Source of the DNA: Aralia elata
Lineage: Eukaryota > Streptophyta > Magnoliopsida > Apiales > Araliaceae
Assembly: GCA_034770075.1 (NCBI GenBank)
Contig: CM068380.1
Location: 87,070,112-87,134,111 of the forward strand
Direction of reading: 5' to 3'
Length of the DNA: 64,000 nt
Shown: positions 48,800 to 60,968 of the stretch, in pieces
Layout: each line of letters starts with the position of its first letter
How positions within the stretch are numbered: position 1 is the stretch's first letter
The notes under the pieces: generated by a model
Told to the model about the DNA's origin: nothing
The model's database searches: none
What the model saw: the letters and a program-made list of their open reading frames with translations, nothing else
Made by a program: the position numbers and the translations under genes

Positions 48800-50252
48800 A
48801 CCCTAGCTGTATCTTTTTCATCACATGCCACCCTCCTTTGCAAATCCTATCTTCCCTCGCTCGATTAATCCGATTTGTTGAATTAATTTATAAATCAATC
48901 TCGGATTCTTTCGATTTTCTCTTTTCGCTATCGATCGATCCCTTTATTTATCCTTTCCGTTTTGTGTGTCGAATTTTGGTGTTAGGGTTTCAGATTTTGT
49001 CGATCATCGTCAGATCTGTAATTCTGTTTAGTAGATCGGCCGTTTTTAGGGCTGGATATTGGTTTCTCTCTCCGATTATTCCAAGTTTTTATTTTTTGTG
49101 ATTTTTTTGGGGATCTAGGTTTTCTGGTTTTCAATTGTTAATCTGATCCCAAGATCTATAAGTTTATTTCTGGGTTTATTTTTAGTCTTACAAATTGGGG
49201 ATCTAGGATTTCTGGAAAAAGTTTTTTCCTCTTGTTCTGCAATTGGTTTGTGCAGCACTAAATACCTAATTACACTTTTACCCTTCTACCGAAATTGCCC
49301 TTTGGTTTAACCAGGACTAGCTATTGGAGGTATAAAATCTATCTTTCCTAATAATCTTAGAAACTGTATTAGCTATTTAATGCTATGCTCCTAATTGGCT
49401 GCCTAGTTTACCAAAGCCGGGCCTCCATATTTTATTACTTTGGCATTCTCTGTTAAGCTTAATACTTTATATAATGTCTAATTAGATCTCCTATATGTAA
49501 ATTTGTCATGCTATTATTAAGTACTACATCTAGTACACATGTAACTCGCTATGTGATGTGTTCTAAAGGTTCCTAATTTTTAAAATTAAGAGCCCAAATG
49601 AGCTCTTACCCTTTATTTTTCCTCTTCAATCTATATGGATTGACATTTAATGTATGAAATTGCTATATGGATTAACATTTAATTTATGGATTGACATTTA
49701 ATGTATGACATTTATACTTGTCTTCGATGGAATATATGATTTTCCTAATATGTTGTTCTAATTATTGGGGCCACAGCCATACTTGAGCTGGAAATCATAT
49801 TTCATGAAGCACTTGCTGAGTTATATTTTTCAAAAAAAGTGGTTGTGAAGTTGTTTCTGTATCATTCTCATACATTTCAATGCAAGTAAGCTAGTGTAGT
49901 TCAGGTACTTATACAGTTACATTAGGATAGTATTAATGGTTTGTTCAGGTATTTATATTATGGATCCTACCTTTGAACTTGCATCTGAGACATCCTTCTT
50001 TTGGTGGTTTTGACTATATTGTGGCATAGCTTAGGTAATATCATGCAAAACTAAATTTTACGAATGCAAGTGATTGTGGGAACATCACTTGCAAAATATA
50101 CGATAAATACACTGAAGATTCTTGGAGTTTCCACAAGGGGGATTCGTATTTAGGGTTTTTTGTTTTATTTTAGGATCAGTGGTGTTGAATGAACTATAAA
50201 AGAACATGTTTTGCTTTTTTTTATAAGTCTTTTGGTTCTGTTGCAGTTAAGC
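48800..50252 (+). promoter_or_regulatory. Leader region of the ELM2-SANT gene
   Basis: Pyrimidine-rich sequence with TCGATCGATC and repeated GATCT/GATTTT from about 48820 to 49120 looks like a 5' UTR exon. The acceptor GTTGCAG (50246) sits six bases before the ATG, so a 5' UTR intron of about 1.1 kb is likely; the donor is not fixed. Confidence 0.5.
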
Positions 50253-52430
50253 ATGGTTCAAAAACGACCTTTTACCGGGGAATTATTTGAGATTTCATCC
50301 AAGCACCCAAGACAATTTGAGCACAGTGACCACCTAGTTTCCTTTTTGGAATTTCCTTCTAAGGGAGTGGGCTGGAAACCTAACACTTCAGGTGAAAAAA
50401 AGATTCTGTCATTCTTTGAGCAATGCTTTTGACTTTGTCTAACTACTTTGTATTGTATATATACATATATATGTATGTATATAGTGCGCATGCGCATTAT
50501 TTTTAAGTCAGTTTAAAGATTAGCTTCCCCAGTTAAAGTCCTTGCTATTCAAAGGGCATTTTTATTGATACCTTTAGCTGGTTGAATGATCTTAACTTGT
50601 AGTCTTGTATGACTCATTGAATGATAACGCTCCCCCTGCTTTTAGAAGAAATTTGGTCGACTCAAGTTTCTATTGGTATTCTATTTGGAGTTTACTCTTT
50701 GCATAGTTGAATATTTGATTAGTGTATGTCAAGTGTCAGCTCCTGAATTTATCTGATTAGAAGTTTAAGGGTATTTATTGTATAAAGTTATACAACGGTA
50801 CTTGATACGTGTATTGACTCTTAAGTTCTGTTTATTGTAATATATTTACTTTTATGGTACTCAAGTGCCCATCTAGTGCCTTAAATGATGTTACTTCTGC
50901 AATCTGATTTGCAACTGGTGTTCATTTTGCAATTTTCTCAATCTATCAGTTGATCTGTCCAATTACGTGATAGGTGAAGGTAAGGATGGTTTCACAAGAA
51001 GTATACCTGAACACGATAGGGAGCCTGAAAGTGGCAATATTACTGAAATCCCAAAAGAGGATACTGAAAATAGTTCTCCTGGTGGCATTTCTAACTCTTC
51101 CTGGGCCAGTAGCTATGCCAGTGAAGAAGATGTCAGATTGGAGGCACCATTTCATATATTGGTCTCCCCTAAATACTATGATTCTGATCGGCCAACAAAG
51201 ACGCTAGTTCATTCTGAGGATATATATACTTCTCATTTGGAGCATCATCCTCAAAAGTTGGTTTCCATTGGACCTGATTTTCAAGCTGATGTTCCTGAAT
51301 GGTGCTCACATGGTACCAAGAACACATCTGTTTATTCAGATTCAGCTGAAACATCAACTCTATATCCTCAGGCTTATGGATCAAATCTCAATGACTATTT
51401 AAATGTTGAAAAGTTCTCTGGTACTTGTGTCATTCCAATGCCTGAAGATGAACCACATGCATGCAATGATGATAGAATTGGAGATTGCAGAATTATTTGT
51501 TGCTGCGAGTATCCTGGCTCTTTCAAATGTGTCAGCCAACACATAGTTGAAGCTAGAGAGAACCTTAAAAGAGCAGTTGGGCAGGAGGGATTTGTTGATC
51601 TGGGGTTCTGTGACATGGGAGATATAGTGGCAGAAAAATGGAGTGACGAGGACCAGCAATTGTTTCAGGAGGTGGTATTTTCTAATCCTTCATCAGCGGG
51701 AAAGAATTTTTGGGACCATCTTTCTGCAGTCTTCCCTTCCCGGACCAAGAAGGAGATTGTTAGTTATTATTTCAATGTCTTTATGCTGCGAAGAAGGGCT
51801 CAGCAGAACAGATGTGATTCAATGAACATTGATAGTGATGATGATGAGTGGCAGGAGAGTGATGGTGAATTTGAAAGTTCAGGCGAAGATGAAGTTTCAG
51901 AGGAAGATGAGGACTCTGTGGTCGATTTGCCAATATGTCAAGGTGTTCCTGGTTGGAGTGAGATCCATGATGACCATTCACATGAATATGTCAGCGGCAT
52001 TGTTAGCGCTGCTTCTCATCATTACGATTTGGATTTTATTGGTGGCACTAAGGGAATCGCCAATGTTTCAGAAACATTCCCAGAGAAGGTGGTTAACAAT
52101 TACAGAGCCGATCCTATGTTTCAAACCTCTGAGCAAACCCTGTTGGATGAAACGGGGGACCATGATATAAATGATCACTCGTGCACATCCACCGACATGG
52201 GGTCTGAAGACTCTGAGCCACAAGCTAGCCAATTAAGGGTAGAATATAGCAAAAGCTTTACAGCTCCTTTTAATGGGGTGAGTGCTGAAGGTGGCCATGA
52301 ATTTCTTTTGGAGCCCTGTGATGCTAAAGTTTGGGATGTTGGGTATTTGACCTGCCCAAGGAATGATGTTGAGTTTTTACCCACATGCAGTATGATTGAA
52401 GAGGTATTTGGAGTTGGATCTTGGAAGTAA
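50253..52430 (+). CDS. ELM2-SANT domain nuclear protein
   Basis: Two exons (50253-50391, 50974-52430) give 531 residues. The segment VSIGPDFQADVPEW (143-156) is the typical start of an ELM2 domain. WSDEDQQLFQEVVF...FPSRTKKEIVSYYFNVFMLRRRA (from Trp 269) is a SANT/Myb-like domain, followed by a strongly acidic stretch (SDDDEWQESDGEFESSGEDE and onward, about 330-355). ELM2-SANT proteins usually bridge histone deacetylases or other chromatin complexes, so a chromatin or transcription role in the nucleus is likely; the exact partner is not shown. A cysteine-rich CRIICCCEYPGSFKC segment precedes the SANT domain. The short N-terminal exon begins MVQKRPFTGELFEISSKH. The end EEVFGVGSWK is clean. Confidence 0.88.
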
Positions 52431-54881
52431 GATTGTGTAGTGTAGGAGTACACATCTTTTTGCACCCGAAGTGGTCATGGAAAGTATTAGGTAGATTCAT
52501 AAATATGTGAATTCCTTTGACGATTCTTCTTTTGGACTGTGGGAAGCTCAATTTTCTTTTGTACATTCATACACGACTGTAGATGGAAAGAAAAACTCTT
52601 TCTTTACCATATGATTAGTGTTTTAGGTGGTGGGTTTAAATGCCTTGAGTTGATGAGACGGCCTTAATCATTTTCCAGGAGTTCCATAATTCTCATCCTT
52701 TTGTTGTATCGCTCTTAAACTTTGTTTCATATTATGTATATTATTATCATTAGTAATAGTTGTGATTCCTTCATCTTTTAAGTTTAGCTTCATAGAGATG
52801 GTGTTTATTTTTTGACACTTCAATTTCAAATGTTCATCCCTCGAACTCTGCTTATTTGCTTTTGGAAATTTGGCAATTAACTGTCCATCACACACTTTTG
52901 TGGCATGATGATAAGATGACTTCCTAAAAGGAGGAGTTTTGGTCTGTTGGTGATTTATTAAGGTAAATATTTAGACTAATATTGTGAATTGTCGTGCTGA
53001 TAGTGCAAAGTTATTGAAAATCAGAAGTTTAGAGTGACTAATCTCTTTCTGAAGAATAAGAAACTAAAATTATGTTTCATTCACCTTGCGTATTTTGGGT
53101 ATTTTAGCATCTGTTGGTCTCTTATGTATTGACTATCCTTTTGCAGAAAAAAAAATCCCTAGCAGTATTCAGGTTGCATAAAATTTTGAATAGCTGGGAA
53201 ATTTGAAGGCTGTCTTTACTGCACATAGTGAAGAAGTAGTTCTTTCTTTCCCTATTGTACTGTACTTTTCTTTTAAGATGTTTTAGTTTGCTTCTTTGCT
53301 GTAGATCCGTTCATTTTTACAAAACAGGGACTAGAAAATTTGTTGCCACACCTTGCAGGTTCTTGGACTGGAACAACTAGTGCTGATAAATCATCTTTTT
53401 AAGCGTTTTGATCATGAAGACATATTTATGCCAAAAACTGTGTCATAAAATTCTGCATTCTTTCTTACTGATGTAAATGGGGAATGAGATAAATAACTCT
53501 AAATTGGGTTACTTTGGACAGTCAAAAGGGCAGGTGGACACTGAAGTGAGATTACACCTTGGTAATCTGCAAAAACAGTAGTGCATCAAGGAATATGTTC
53601 TTTGAGGATTGGGTGTACAGTGCTTTCTATCATTTTCATTTGAAATGCAGGAGCCCCATTAAAGACTAGCTAACATTTCATTGAGATGGCTCTGGTAGAG
53701 AGATGCTTTATTGACTAAACTATTTAGTATTATTACATGTACAAATCTCAAAGATGTATGACTATAATTTAATAAAGTAAAAGTCTGTCTGAGATGGTTC
53801 TTCCAACATTTGCATTAAATTTTGTATGATACAACACCCACATGGCTTCAGACAAGAAGTGCAACTAAGCAAGGGACCTTTTTAGCTTAGTTAACTAAAA
53901 GAGCAACCAAATGCTCCAATAAAGTCTAAGGGTAGTGTGGTAGTGCTCGAGTACTCACCCATCCAAATTTCCAAACTACCATGATCCATCCAAATCCAAC
54001 AGATGCAGACTAGGTGAAAAATGGGCCCCGCTTGTTTGACATAATACATAAGTATATTGTTAATATTTCAATTCAGTTTCTCTCTTTTGGATTAATTTCA
54101 TCCGACTATTCTGTTTATTCCCTAAGCAATGCTAGTGAAAGCTTGCTCACTCACACATGCACCATTACTAACCACATAAATTCATGCACTTTTATCATTA
54201 TTTCTACATTTTAAAAAGGGTGGTGGATATCTAGCTGCTATGCTTTGTGTGTTTGTGTCAATTGTGTGTGTGTGTGTGTATATAGATAGATATGTTTATG
54301 CGTGTGTGAGAGAGAGAGAGAGAGCGGGAGAGAAAGAGAGATTGGAACCATTAACATGGACAAGTCTAATCAGCTTAGGTAGATTTGGGAAGCTTGGAGT
54401 GCATGGGAGTGGTGGGACTACTAATAAACAAGACATATTAGCTTAATGAGCTAAAGGTACAGTTGAGGAATAATGCCTTAACTACGAAGACAAACAATTA
54501 GGTTATGATTTTAGCTTAATGTGCTTGAACTTGTATTTAATTATCACTATTTGATTCCAAATACACCGTGATGATCGATGACCAGTTAAGGACTAACATG
54601 TTTTAATTACTAGACTGTATTAATTTGCTTAGTAGAAGGGCAAGGCAAGCTGATATTGTTCAATAACAGTGTTGAATTTTCAATATTTGGAGCTAGGATA
54701 AGGTCATGAATGAGAAGAGGTTGAGGTAGATAGAATAAAACCAAAGTTGGACATCTTATCTTGTCTTAATAATAATGTAACACAGAGCATGGGAGAGGAG
54801 ACATCAGACAAGTAGTGGCCAAACTTTCCTTGGTGTGTGTTTGTTTGCTTTGTGAATTTGAGCATCACTTTTTCCGAAGCC
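52431..54881. other. 3' flank and spacer
   Basis: 52431-52620 is 3' UTR-like. The rest has no recognisable gene; 54257-54340 holds (GT)n and (GA)n microsatellites. Confidence 0.55.
54257..54340. repeat. (GT)n and (GA)n microsatellites
   Basis: A TGTGTGTGTG run at about 54262-54280 and an AGAGAGAGAG run at about 54307-54323, separated by TAGATAGATATG. Confidence 0.85.
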
Positions 54882-54886
54882 TTTAC

Positions 54887-55143
54887 TGTTAGAAAGAGAC
54901 ACTTGAACTTACATTTCATATATTTTGATTACCTAGAAAGCTTACAAGGTTACCTACTTATACAATTGGAAGAAATAATTAAGACAAAACATGTTCCTTA
55001 ATATAAGGAAACATGCAAGCTAATACAAGGAAGAAAACATGGAGTGGGAAACATGGAATAAAACATAAGGAAGAATATAGGGAAAAGGTGGAGGAATATT
55101 GGAATAAAGTGAAGAAAAATATTCTCCATTATTATTTCCAACA
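54887..55143 (-). repeat. 3' LTR of TRIM (on - strand)
   Basis: 257 bp, TGTTAGAAAG...TTCCAACA, identical to the other LTR as far as I can read. Confidence 0.95.
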
Positions 55144-55157
55144 CTCCCCCTCAAGCT
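55144..55157 (-). other. Polypurine tract of TRIM
   Basis: On the - strand AGCTTGAGGGGGAG abuts the LTR, the classic plant Copia form. Confidence 0.85.
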
Positions 55158-55213
55158 GATAAATAGAAATCTCCTATTTCTCAGCTTGGAAAACGATCGG
55201 CAATTGGACAAAA

Positions 55214-55361
55214 CTCCGTTTGTGAATAGCAATTCCGGCAGTTAACAGTACTCCGTCTATGAATAGCAATTTCGGCAGTGAACAGTACTCCGTCTATGAA
55301 TAGCAATTCTGGTAGTGACTAGTAACTCCGTCTATGAATAGCAATTCCGGCAGTTTGGACA
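55214..55361. repeat. 37-bp minisatellite inside TRIM
   Basis: Four copies of about 37 bp keyed on CTCCGTCTATGAATAGCAAT start at 55214, 55251, 55288 and 55326, each followed by TTC(C/G)GGCAGT variants. Confidence 0.88.
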
Positions 55362-55637
55362 ATACCTGTAAAAACCTCCATCTCCTTACCAGCACCAATC
55401 GTCATCTTCGTGAGACGATCCTTTACTGTAATAAACTTGGGATGGTTGTGGTGTGTTTGAGTTTACCCCAATTGCAAAAGGGATTTCTTGTTGAAAAATC
55501 ATCACTGGAGTAGAATCTGAAGTTTCTAATTTTTCGCCCATTTTTTTTTTTTTTTTTTAAAGAACTGTGGGTAAGTTTCAGAAAAAACAGGTTGTGGGGT
55601 ACAAACTGTAATAGGCAGTTTCAGAAAACTGCATAGA

Positions 55638-55805
55638 TGGTGCCGGAAAAGTCGCCGGAAAAGTTGCCGGAAAAGTCGCCGGAAATATGCAGTTTAAAAA
55701 ACTGCACAAGTGACTGTTGGAAAAAGTCGTCGAAAAAAGTTGCCAGAAAAAGTTGTCGGAAAAGTCACCGGAAAAAGTCGCCGGAAAAGGTCGCCGGAAA
55801 AGATC
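55638..55805. repeat. GCCGGAAAAGT short tandem array inside TRIM
   Basis: About a dozen variants of a 12-bp unit (GCCGGAAAAGTC/T) in two blocks split by a TGCAGTTTAAAAAACTGCA palindrome. On the - strand this reads as Pro-Ala-Thr-Phe repeats, a translation artefact of the array. Confidence 0.85.
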
Positions 55806-55807
55806 AG

Positions 55808-55819
55808 GCTCTGATACCA
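55808..55819 (-). other. Primer-binding site of TRIM
   Basis: - strand TGGTATCAGAGC, complementary to the 3' end of initiator Met tRNA, directly adjoining the 5' LTR. Confidence 0.92.
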
Positions 55820-56076
55820 TGTTAGAAAGAGACACTTGAACTTACATTTCATATATTTTGATTACCTAGAAAGCTTACAAGGTTACCTACTTATACAATT
55901 GGAAGAAATAATTAAGACAAAACATGTTCCTTAATATAAGGAAACATGCAAGCTAATACAAGGAAGAAAACATGGAGTGGGAAACATGGAATAAAACATA
56001 AGGAAGAATATAGGGAAAAGGTGGAGGAATATTGGAATAAAGTGAAGAAAAATATTCTCCATTATTATTTCCAACA
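55820..56076 (-). repeat. 5' LTR of TRIM (on - strand)
   Basis: 257 bp, ends adjoin the primer-binding site and the right TSD. Confidence 0.95.
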
Positions 56077-56081
56077 TTTAC

Positions 56082-57078
56082 CACTCTTCTTCACTCACAA
56101 TCAAGTGAAGGTTCTGAAGGCAACATGTCATATATACTATATACTACTTAAGTTTACATGTACTACCTTCCCTATCATGAAAAAAGAGTACCAATATTTT
56201 CGTTACTCTTTTAAAACTCACTTTAAAGATTCTAAACTTGAGCGACATTCCAATGGAGTCGCTAACCGGCCAATGTATTACCCAACCCCATTTTTAGTTT
56301 TAAGCATTGTGAAATATTTTGTCAAGGCTCAAGTTAAAAACTTCCTCAGTTCTATGGATAATATTGTACAATTAGTGGTTATATACTTTGATACCATCAG
56401 TTGGTACAAAATATAAAAGGGTAGTGGTTGGACAACCCCTCAACATGCAACAACATTAACAACAAATGCAAGCGAATTCTGAAGAAAGGACAGATCCTAC
56501 AAGGACAGTTTGCACAATTGTTAATAACTAAATAATATCAAGGGTGTTATTGACAGTTCAAAAAGATTAAACTCTGTCAATAGCATAGCCCTGAAAATGC
56601 AATTAGATGCAACCTAATCAATAAATTCAGTAACTGGTCACAAGATCATTTATACGTTAACATCGTTTTAACCATAATTTGGAAGCACATTATATGTTGC
56701 CATATTTTTGTTCCTTTTTTTTTTTTTCTTCTTCTTGGTTTTAGTTTATTATCCTTAATTGATTCAATCCTTTTCTTGAAGTGGTATATTGATTACTACA
56801 ACACTACATATTACAGAGGTTATTAGTTCAGATTTGTGAATTAACTAACCGGTCAAGCTGCACAAATAATGTGCATGCACGGCTGCACATGTCAATTATT
56901 AGACTAGAGACTATGTTAATACTTCATATTTGCTTTGTCTACTTTAGTTTGCTCTCTCTCTACTCTTTCTCACTTCATAAACTACAAAAGAAGAAAAAAG
57001 AACCGACAACTTGCAGCTAAACAAGGTACTAATATATATATATATATATATATATACATACAGCTAAACAAGGTACTA

Positions 57079-57120
<42 letters not shown>

Positions 57121-58600
57121 CGGCTAAAAAATTAAGGTATGTAGAAAGGGATTTATCAGAGCCAAGATGTGATTAATTGCTGCTAATAAGACACTGATAT
57201 TACGGTTAAGGCAATGAGAGAGCCGGCTAGCTACAAAGGCCGGCAGCAGAAGCTCATCTATTTAGCTAGCTCTACTGGCCAATTACTGACAATTTATAGT
57301 GAACATGAACTAACATACAAATCTAGTATATATAATATAGTTACTATTAAGATAATCAAGTACTTGGAAACCCAGACAAAAAAAAACAAAACAGCTAGTT
57401 AAAAGATACAAGTTTTGAGCTGGTGCCTCTATCATACATATCTATATATGCGGTAAAGTTGAGTAGCTCATGCCACTTGAAATAGATGGACCAAGTTGGC
57501 TATTGAAGCAAAGGTGACCTTCCTTTATTCGAAGAATACAAGTAGCATATAAGAAAGTGTGACAACTGATTATAACATTAGAATAGTTATATTATCGCAA
57601 AAAAATAAAAATAAATAAATAAAATGAACAAGTACAAAGAAAAATGGCAATACATCTCACTTCGAGGGATGGATATGTACCATAATGGCTGGAAAAAGAA
57701 ATAAAATAAAGGAAACTGGGTGTTGTGAAGATTTAGTTTAGTGTGCTCTAATAGGTCAAATAAGTATATGGGAAGGGGGAAAACAGAATAATTAAGAAAT
57801 AACAAAGTGAAAAACAATAGTGAGTACCAAAATATGAGATAAACAAGAAGCATAGAGGAATGAAACATGAAATAAAAGAAATTGGATGTAGTATAGCTAC
57901 TAGAGAGGTTCACAAACAACCAAAAAATGGTTGTTGGTGTAGATGCACAAATCTTCAACTGCAGGCTAGGAGTTGGAGCTTCCCATGTTATACAACTACA
58001 AGTATAGCTTATTAGTGTAGGACCATTTTCCTAATTTATTCCCCACCCACCAATCATTGCATAACAACCAATCCCAAATGACCAAACTACCCTCAAGCCT
58101 TACTCAAATGACCAACTGTCACTAACAGACTTTGAAGTCCTCTAAACCCTGTCATGTTTTCATTGGCTAATCAAGTCCACTTGTAATAAATTATCAATAT
58201 TTTGATTCTAAAAGATTTACTATTAATAACAGCCAAGCCAGAGGGTGGAATTGAACTTGGAGTGGTGGGCTTCCTTTCTTAGTAGCAAGACAAAGGAAAG
58301 AATAGTTAGTTTGAGTATGAGTAGGGGAGTAGAGGAGTAGGCTCGTTCCACAACCATAGCCATAGGGATGCTCAATTTGGGACGAAAGCTGAGCCGTTTG
58401 ATTGGGTTGGCGTAGGATCCTCAGTTGAGTACACGTGCTGCTCTTCCCTTTACCCCTTTTTATCTTTGCTTCCATGCATGGATTTCTCCTCCAAATTTAG
58501 TAGTGCCTTGTTATTTGCATATGTAGAGTGAGAAAGAAAAGGGATCGAAGAGAGAGAATAAACCGCTCTCCCTTTTAATTTTTCTTCCTTTTTTGCTTCT
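56082..58600. other. Spacer upstream of the zinc-finger gene
   Basis: No gene is supported. 57013-57120 has a direct duplication of CAGCTAAACAAGGTACTAAT, each copy followed by an (AT)n run. The long - strand frame at 57587-57958 is AT-driven. 58000-58600 becomes more mixed in composition and probably contains the promoter of the following gene. Confidence 0.5.
57031..57119. repeat. (AT)n and (AT)n(GT)n microsatellites in a short duplication
   Basis: AT run at 57031-57056; AT then GT runs at 57079-57119. Confidence 0.92.
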
Positions 58601-59022
58601 TCATCGCCATCATTAGCAATAAAAGTAATACAGGCCCATCTCTTCAAATTCCATTTTTACGCTACCAAGAGCTACGTACTAGATATTCTGTAGCTACCCT
58701 GTCTTTGCTTTTCTTGTACATCAGATCTTGTTTCAGCCCAAGAATTCAGTGATTTTTGATGTGGGTTTCTTCTTATTTAGATCAGCTTGATGTGCAAGAA
58801 TTAATACTTGAGATTTCAACTTTCAATCCAGTTTCTTGATCTGGGTATTTGTTGTTTTTTCATCAGTTCCTCTGTTTCATCAGCATTTCGACTTGGTACA
58901 GAGTTGTTTAAAAGATCAAAATTTCAGCATTTTTGTTCAGTTTGTGTAACCAGATCAATCAGACCTTTTTGGACGTTGCTTTCTTGATCTGAATTTTCAC
59001 TGTTCAATTGTAATTCAATTCG
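58601..59022 (+). promoter_or_regulatory. Leader region of the zinc-finger gene
   Basis: T/C-rich 5' UTR-like sequence with repeated TTTCTTGATCTG motifs leads straight into the ATG at 59023; no acceptor is needed. The TATA box was not located with confidence. Confidence 0.45.
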
Positions 59023-60594
59023 ATGGAAGAAGATCAAGAACCGAAGCATATGTGTAAATTGTGCAACAAGAGCTTCCCCTGTGGCAGATCCTTGGGGGGT
59101 CACATGAGGTCTCATGTGATTTATCCATCTGATCATCAACAAAAGTTTAACATCAAAAAGAAGCTCTCTTCAGTCAACAATGGTGGTAACATTAATGCTT
59201 TCATTGATGCCGGTTATGGCCTCAGAGAGAACCCCAAAAAGACGTGTAAATTTAAAGACTCGAGTGAAGATACTTTGCTCACTGACAAGCTTTGCAAAGA
59301 ATGTGGCAAAGCTTTTCAATCTTGGAAGGCCTTGTTTGGCCACATGAAGTGCCACTCCGACAAAATTACACAAACTCGTGTGGATGAACAAGATTCCTGG
59401 ACCACTGCTGATCAATCCGATAACGAAACTACGGCTCCGAATAGGAAAAAGAGATCATCAAGGAAAGTGAAAAGGTATAACAATATGGTCACTACTGCTA
59501 CTACAGCTTCATCTTCTTTACCTATTAATGCAAATGCTTCATTATCTGTTTCTGAGATTGAGCAAGAACAAGAAGAGGTTGCTATGTGTTTGATTATGCT
59601 TTCTAAGGATGTGAGTCATTGGGGTGGTCTGGATTCTATTGGGGATTCGTCTGATAACAATTCTGAGTTCTTAAAAGCCAAGAATTTAGTGACCAACGGT
59701 AGTGAAATTGTCAAGTTTAAGAAGCTAAGAAATGGGAAGTTGGAGTCAACTACATTGGATACAGAAACAGAATTTGGTGCTTCTGGGAATCTGATGGATG
59801 GGTCTAACATGAAAAAATCAGAAACCCAATTTGCTGGGCTAATTGTAGATGTAAAGCTGAAGAAGTCCAAAGTGGTTGAGGAATTAGATTTCCAGGTGCC
59901 TGAAGTGGGAATGAGAAAGAATTTGATCAAGGAAACTGAATCTGATCAAAAAGCTGAATTGGGTACAAAGAAACATCATTCAAGCAAGAGAAAAGTTCTT
60001 GATTTGTTTGACCCAGAATTGGGAGTGAACTACTCAGAAATATACAAGGAAAAATTTGAGAAAAAGAGCAAATTCGAGTGTGCCTCTTGTAACAAGGTCT
60101 TCCACTCTTACCAAGCTCTTGGAGGTCACAGAGCAAGTCACAAGAAACTCAAAGGCTGCTTCGGATTTAAAATCGATGGCTGCGAAAACAACAGCATTGG
60201 GACTGATCAGAATCTCTCTTCAAACCCAAGTACTGCTGATGACACTAGCCCCAATATCGATCATGAAGTGGTAGCAGACACAAATTTTGGGACAAAGAAG
60301 ATAAACAAGGTGGGATCACATGAATGCCCAATTTGCTTCAGAGTTTTCTCATCAGGCCAAGCTTTGGGTGGCCACAAGAGATCACACTTGATTGCCGAGG
60401 CCAAAAACAACCAAAGTACCAGCAGCATTGTAGTTCAGAAACCAATTCCGGAAATTCGAGATTTTCTCGATCTCAATTTGCCTGCTCCTGTTGAAGAAGA
60501 AGAAGAGAGCAGTATTTCTGGACTTGGGTTCAACCCATGGTGGATTGGAAGCAGCCACAGGCATGAGACGCTGCTGGGTCTACTCTCAAACTGA
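59023..60594 (+). CDS. Four-finger C2H2 (ZAT-type) transcriptional repressor
   Basis: A single-exon gene for 523 residues, as is usual for plant ZAT-type proteins. Four C2H2 fingers: Cys11-Cys14-His27-His31 (with SLGGH), Cys91-Cys94-His107-His111 (with ALFGH, a variant of the plant motif), Cys353-Cys356-His369-His373 and Cys435-Cys438-His451-His455 (both QALGGH). A basic segment RKKRSSRKVKR between fingers 2 and 3 is a likely nuclear localisation signal. The EAR motif DLNL at 483-486 predicts recruitment of TOPLESS-type corepressors. An EQEEVAMCLIMLSKD segment in the middle is a conserved Leu-rich patch in this subfamily. Fingers 1 and 2 are near the N terminus and 3 and 4 near the C terminus, with a long Ser/Lys-rich spacer. 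Likely a stress- or development-related repressor; target unknown. Confidence 0.95.
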   Translation: MEEDQEPKHMCKLCNKSFPCGRSLGGHMRSHVIYPSDHQQKFNIKKKLSSVNNGGNINAFIDAGYGLRENPKKTCKFKDSSEDTLLTDKLCKECGKAFQSWKALFGHMKCHSDKITQTRVDEQDSWTTADQSDNETTAPNRKKRSSRKVKRYNNMVTTATTASSSLPINANASLSVSEIEQEQEEVAMCLIMLSKDVSHWGGLDSIGDSSDNNSEFLKAKNLVTNGSEIVKFKKLRNGKLESTTLDTETEFGASGNLMDGSNMKKSETQFAGLIVDVKLKKSKVVEELDFQVPEVGMRKNLIKETESDQKAELGTKKHHSSKRKVLDLFDPELGVNYSEIYKEKFEKKSKFECASCNKVFHSYQALGGHRASHKKLKGCFGFKIDGCENNSIGTDQNLSSNPSTADDTSPNIDHEVVADTNFGTKKINKVGSHECPICFRVFSSGQALGGHKRSHLIAEAKNNQSTSSIVVQKPIPEIRDFLDLNLPAPVEEEEESSISGLGFNPWWIGSSHRHETLLGLLSN

Positions 60595-60926
60595 TCATTT
60601 CAATCAAGAGTGTACAGATTCATTCATTCTTTACATAATTGAATTGTTTGCCACAGTTTAACACACAATTCACTCAGCTGCTTATAACAACTCCAGTTAG
60701 CTTTTAAACAAGTTTTATTTATTTATTTATTAATTTTACCTTCCAATAACATTTTATGCGAGTAATATTGTTTGCTTTTTTGCATCTTAACAATCAAATA
60801 TTGGTGCTAATATATAGAAAGTGTTACCAAACCAAAGGGACAAGGGTACTTTCTTTTTTTACCTTTTCATGCATTACTGCAAGATTTAAGCTCATTCTTC
60901 AAAACAGAAGTACTTGTTATCGACAC

Positions 60927-60968
<42 letters not shown>

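Larger units (their letters stand above)
54887..56076 (-). mobile_element. TRIM-type miniature LTR retroelement
   Basis: Two 257-bp LTRs (54887-55143 and 55820-56076), identical by eye, enclose only 676 bp. TSD TTTAC flanks both sides (54882-54886, 56077-56081). On the - strand the right LTR is followed at once by TGGTATCAGAGC, the initiator-Met primer-binding site used by many Copia elements and TRIMs, and the purine tract TTGAGGGGGAG precedes the other LTR. The element thus lies on the - strand. The interior has no gag-pol, only two minisatellite-like arrays. LTR identity points to recent insertion by an autonomous partner. Confidence 0.95.

Noticed and set aside
48838..49101. Hydrophobic 87-residue frame upstream of the ELM2-SANT gene
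   Set aside because: Lies in the T-rich leader; composition rather than conservation explains the open frame.
55200..55361. Regularly spaced 37-bp repeats considered as a CRISPR-like array
   Set aside because: Repeats are contiguous without unique spacers and lie inside a TRIM retroelement in a plant genome.
55578..55835. - strand frame with Pro-Ala-Thr-Phe repeats in the TRIM
   Set aside because: A translation of the GCCGGAAAAGT array; it extends into the LTR and has no known domain.
57587..57958. 123-residue hydrophobic - strand frame
   Set aside because: Phe/Tyr/Leu-rich only because the + strand is A-rich; no motif, start context or splice partner.
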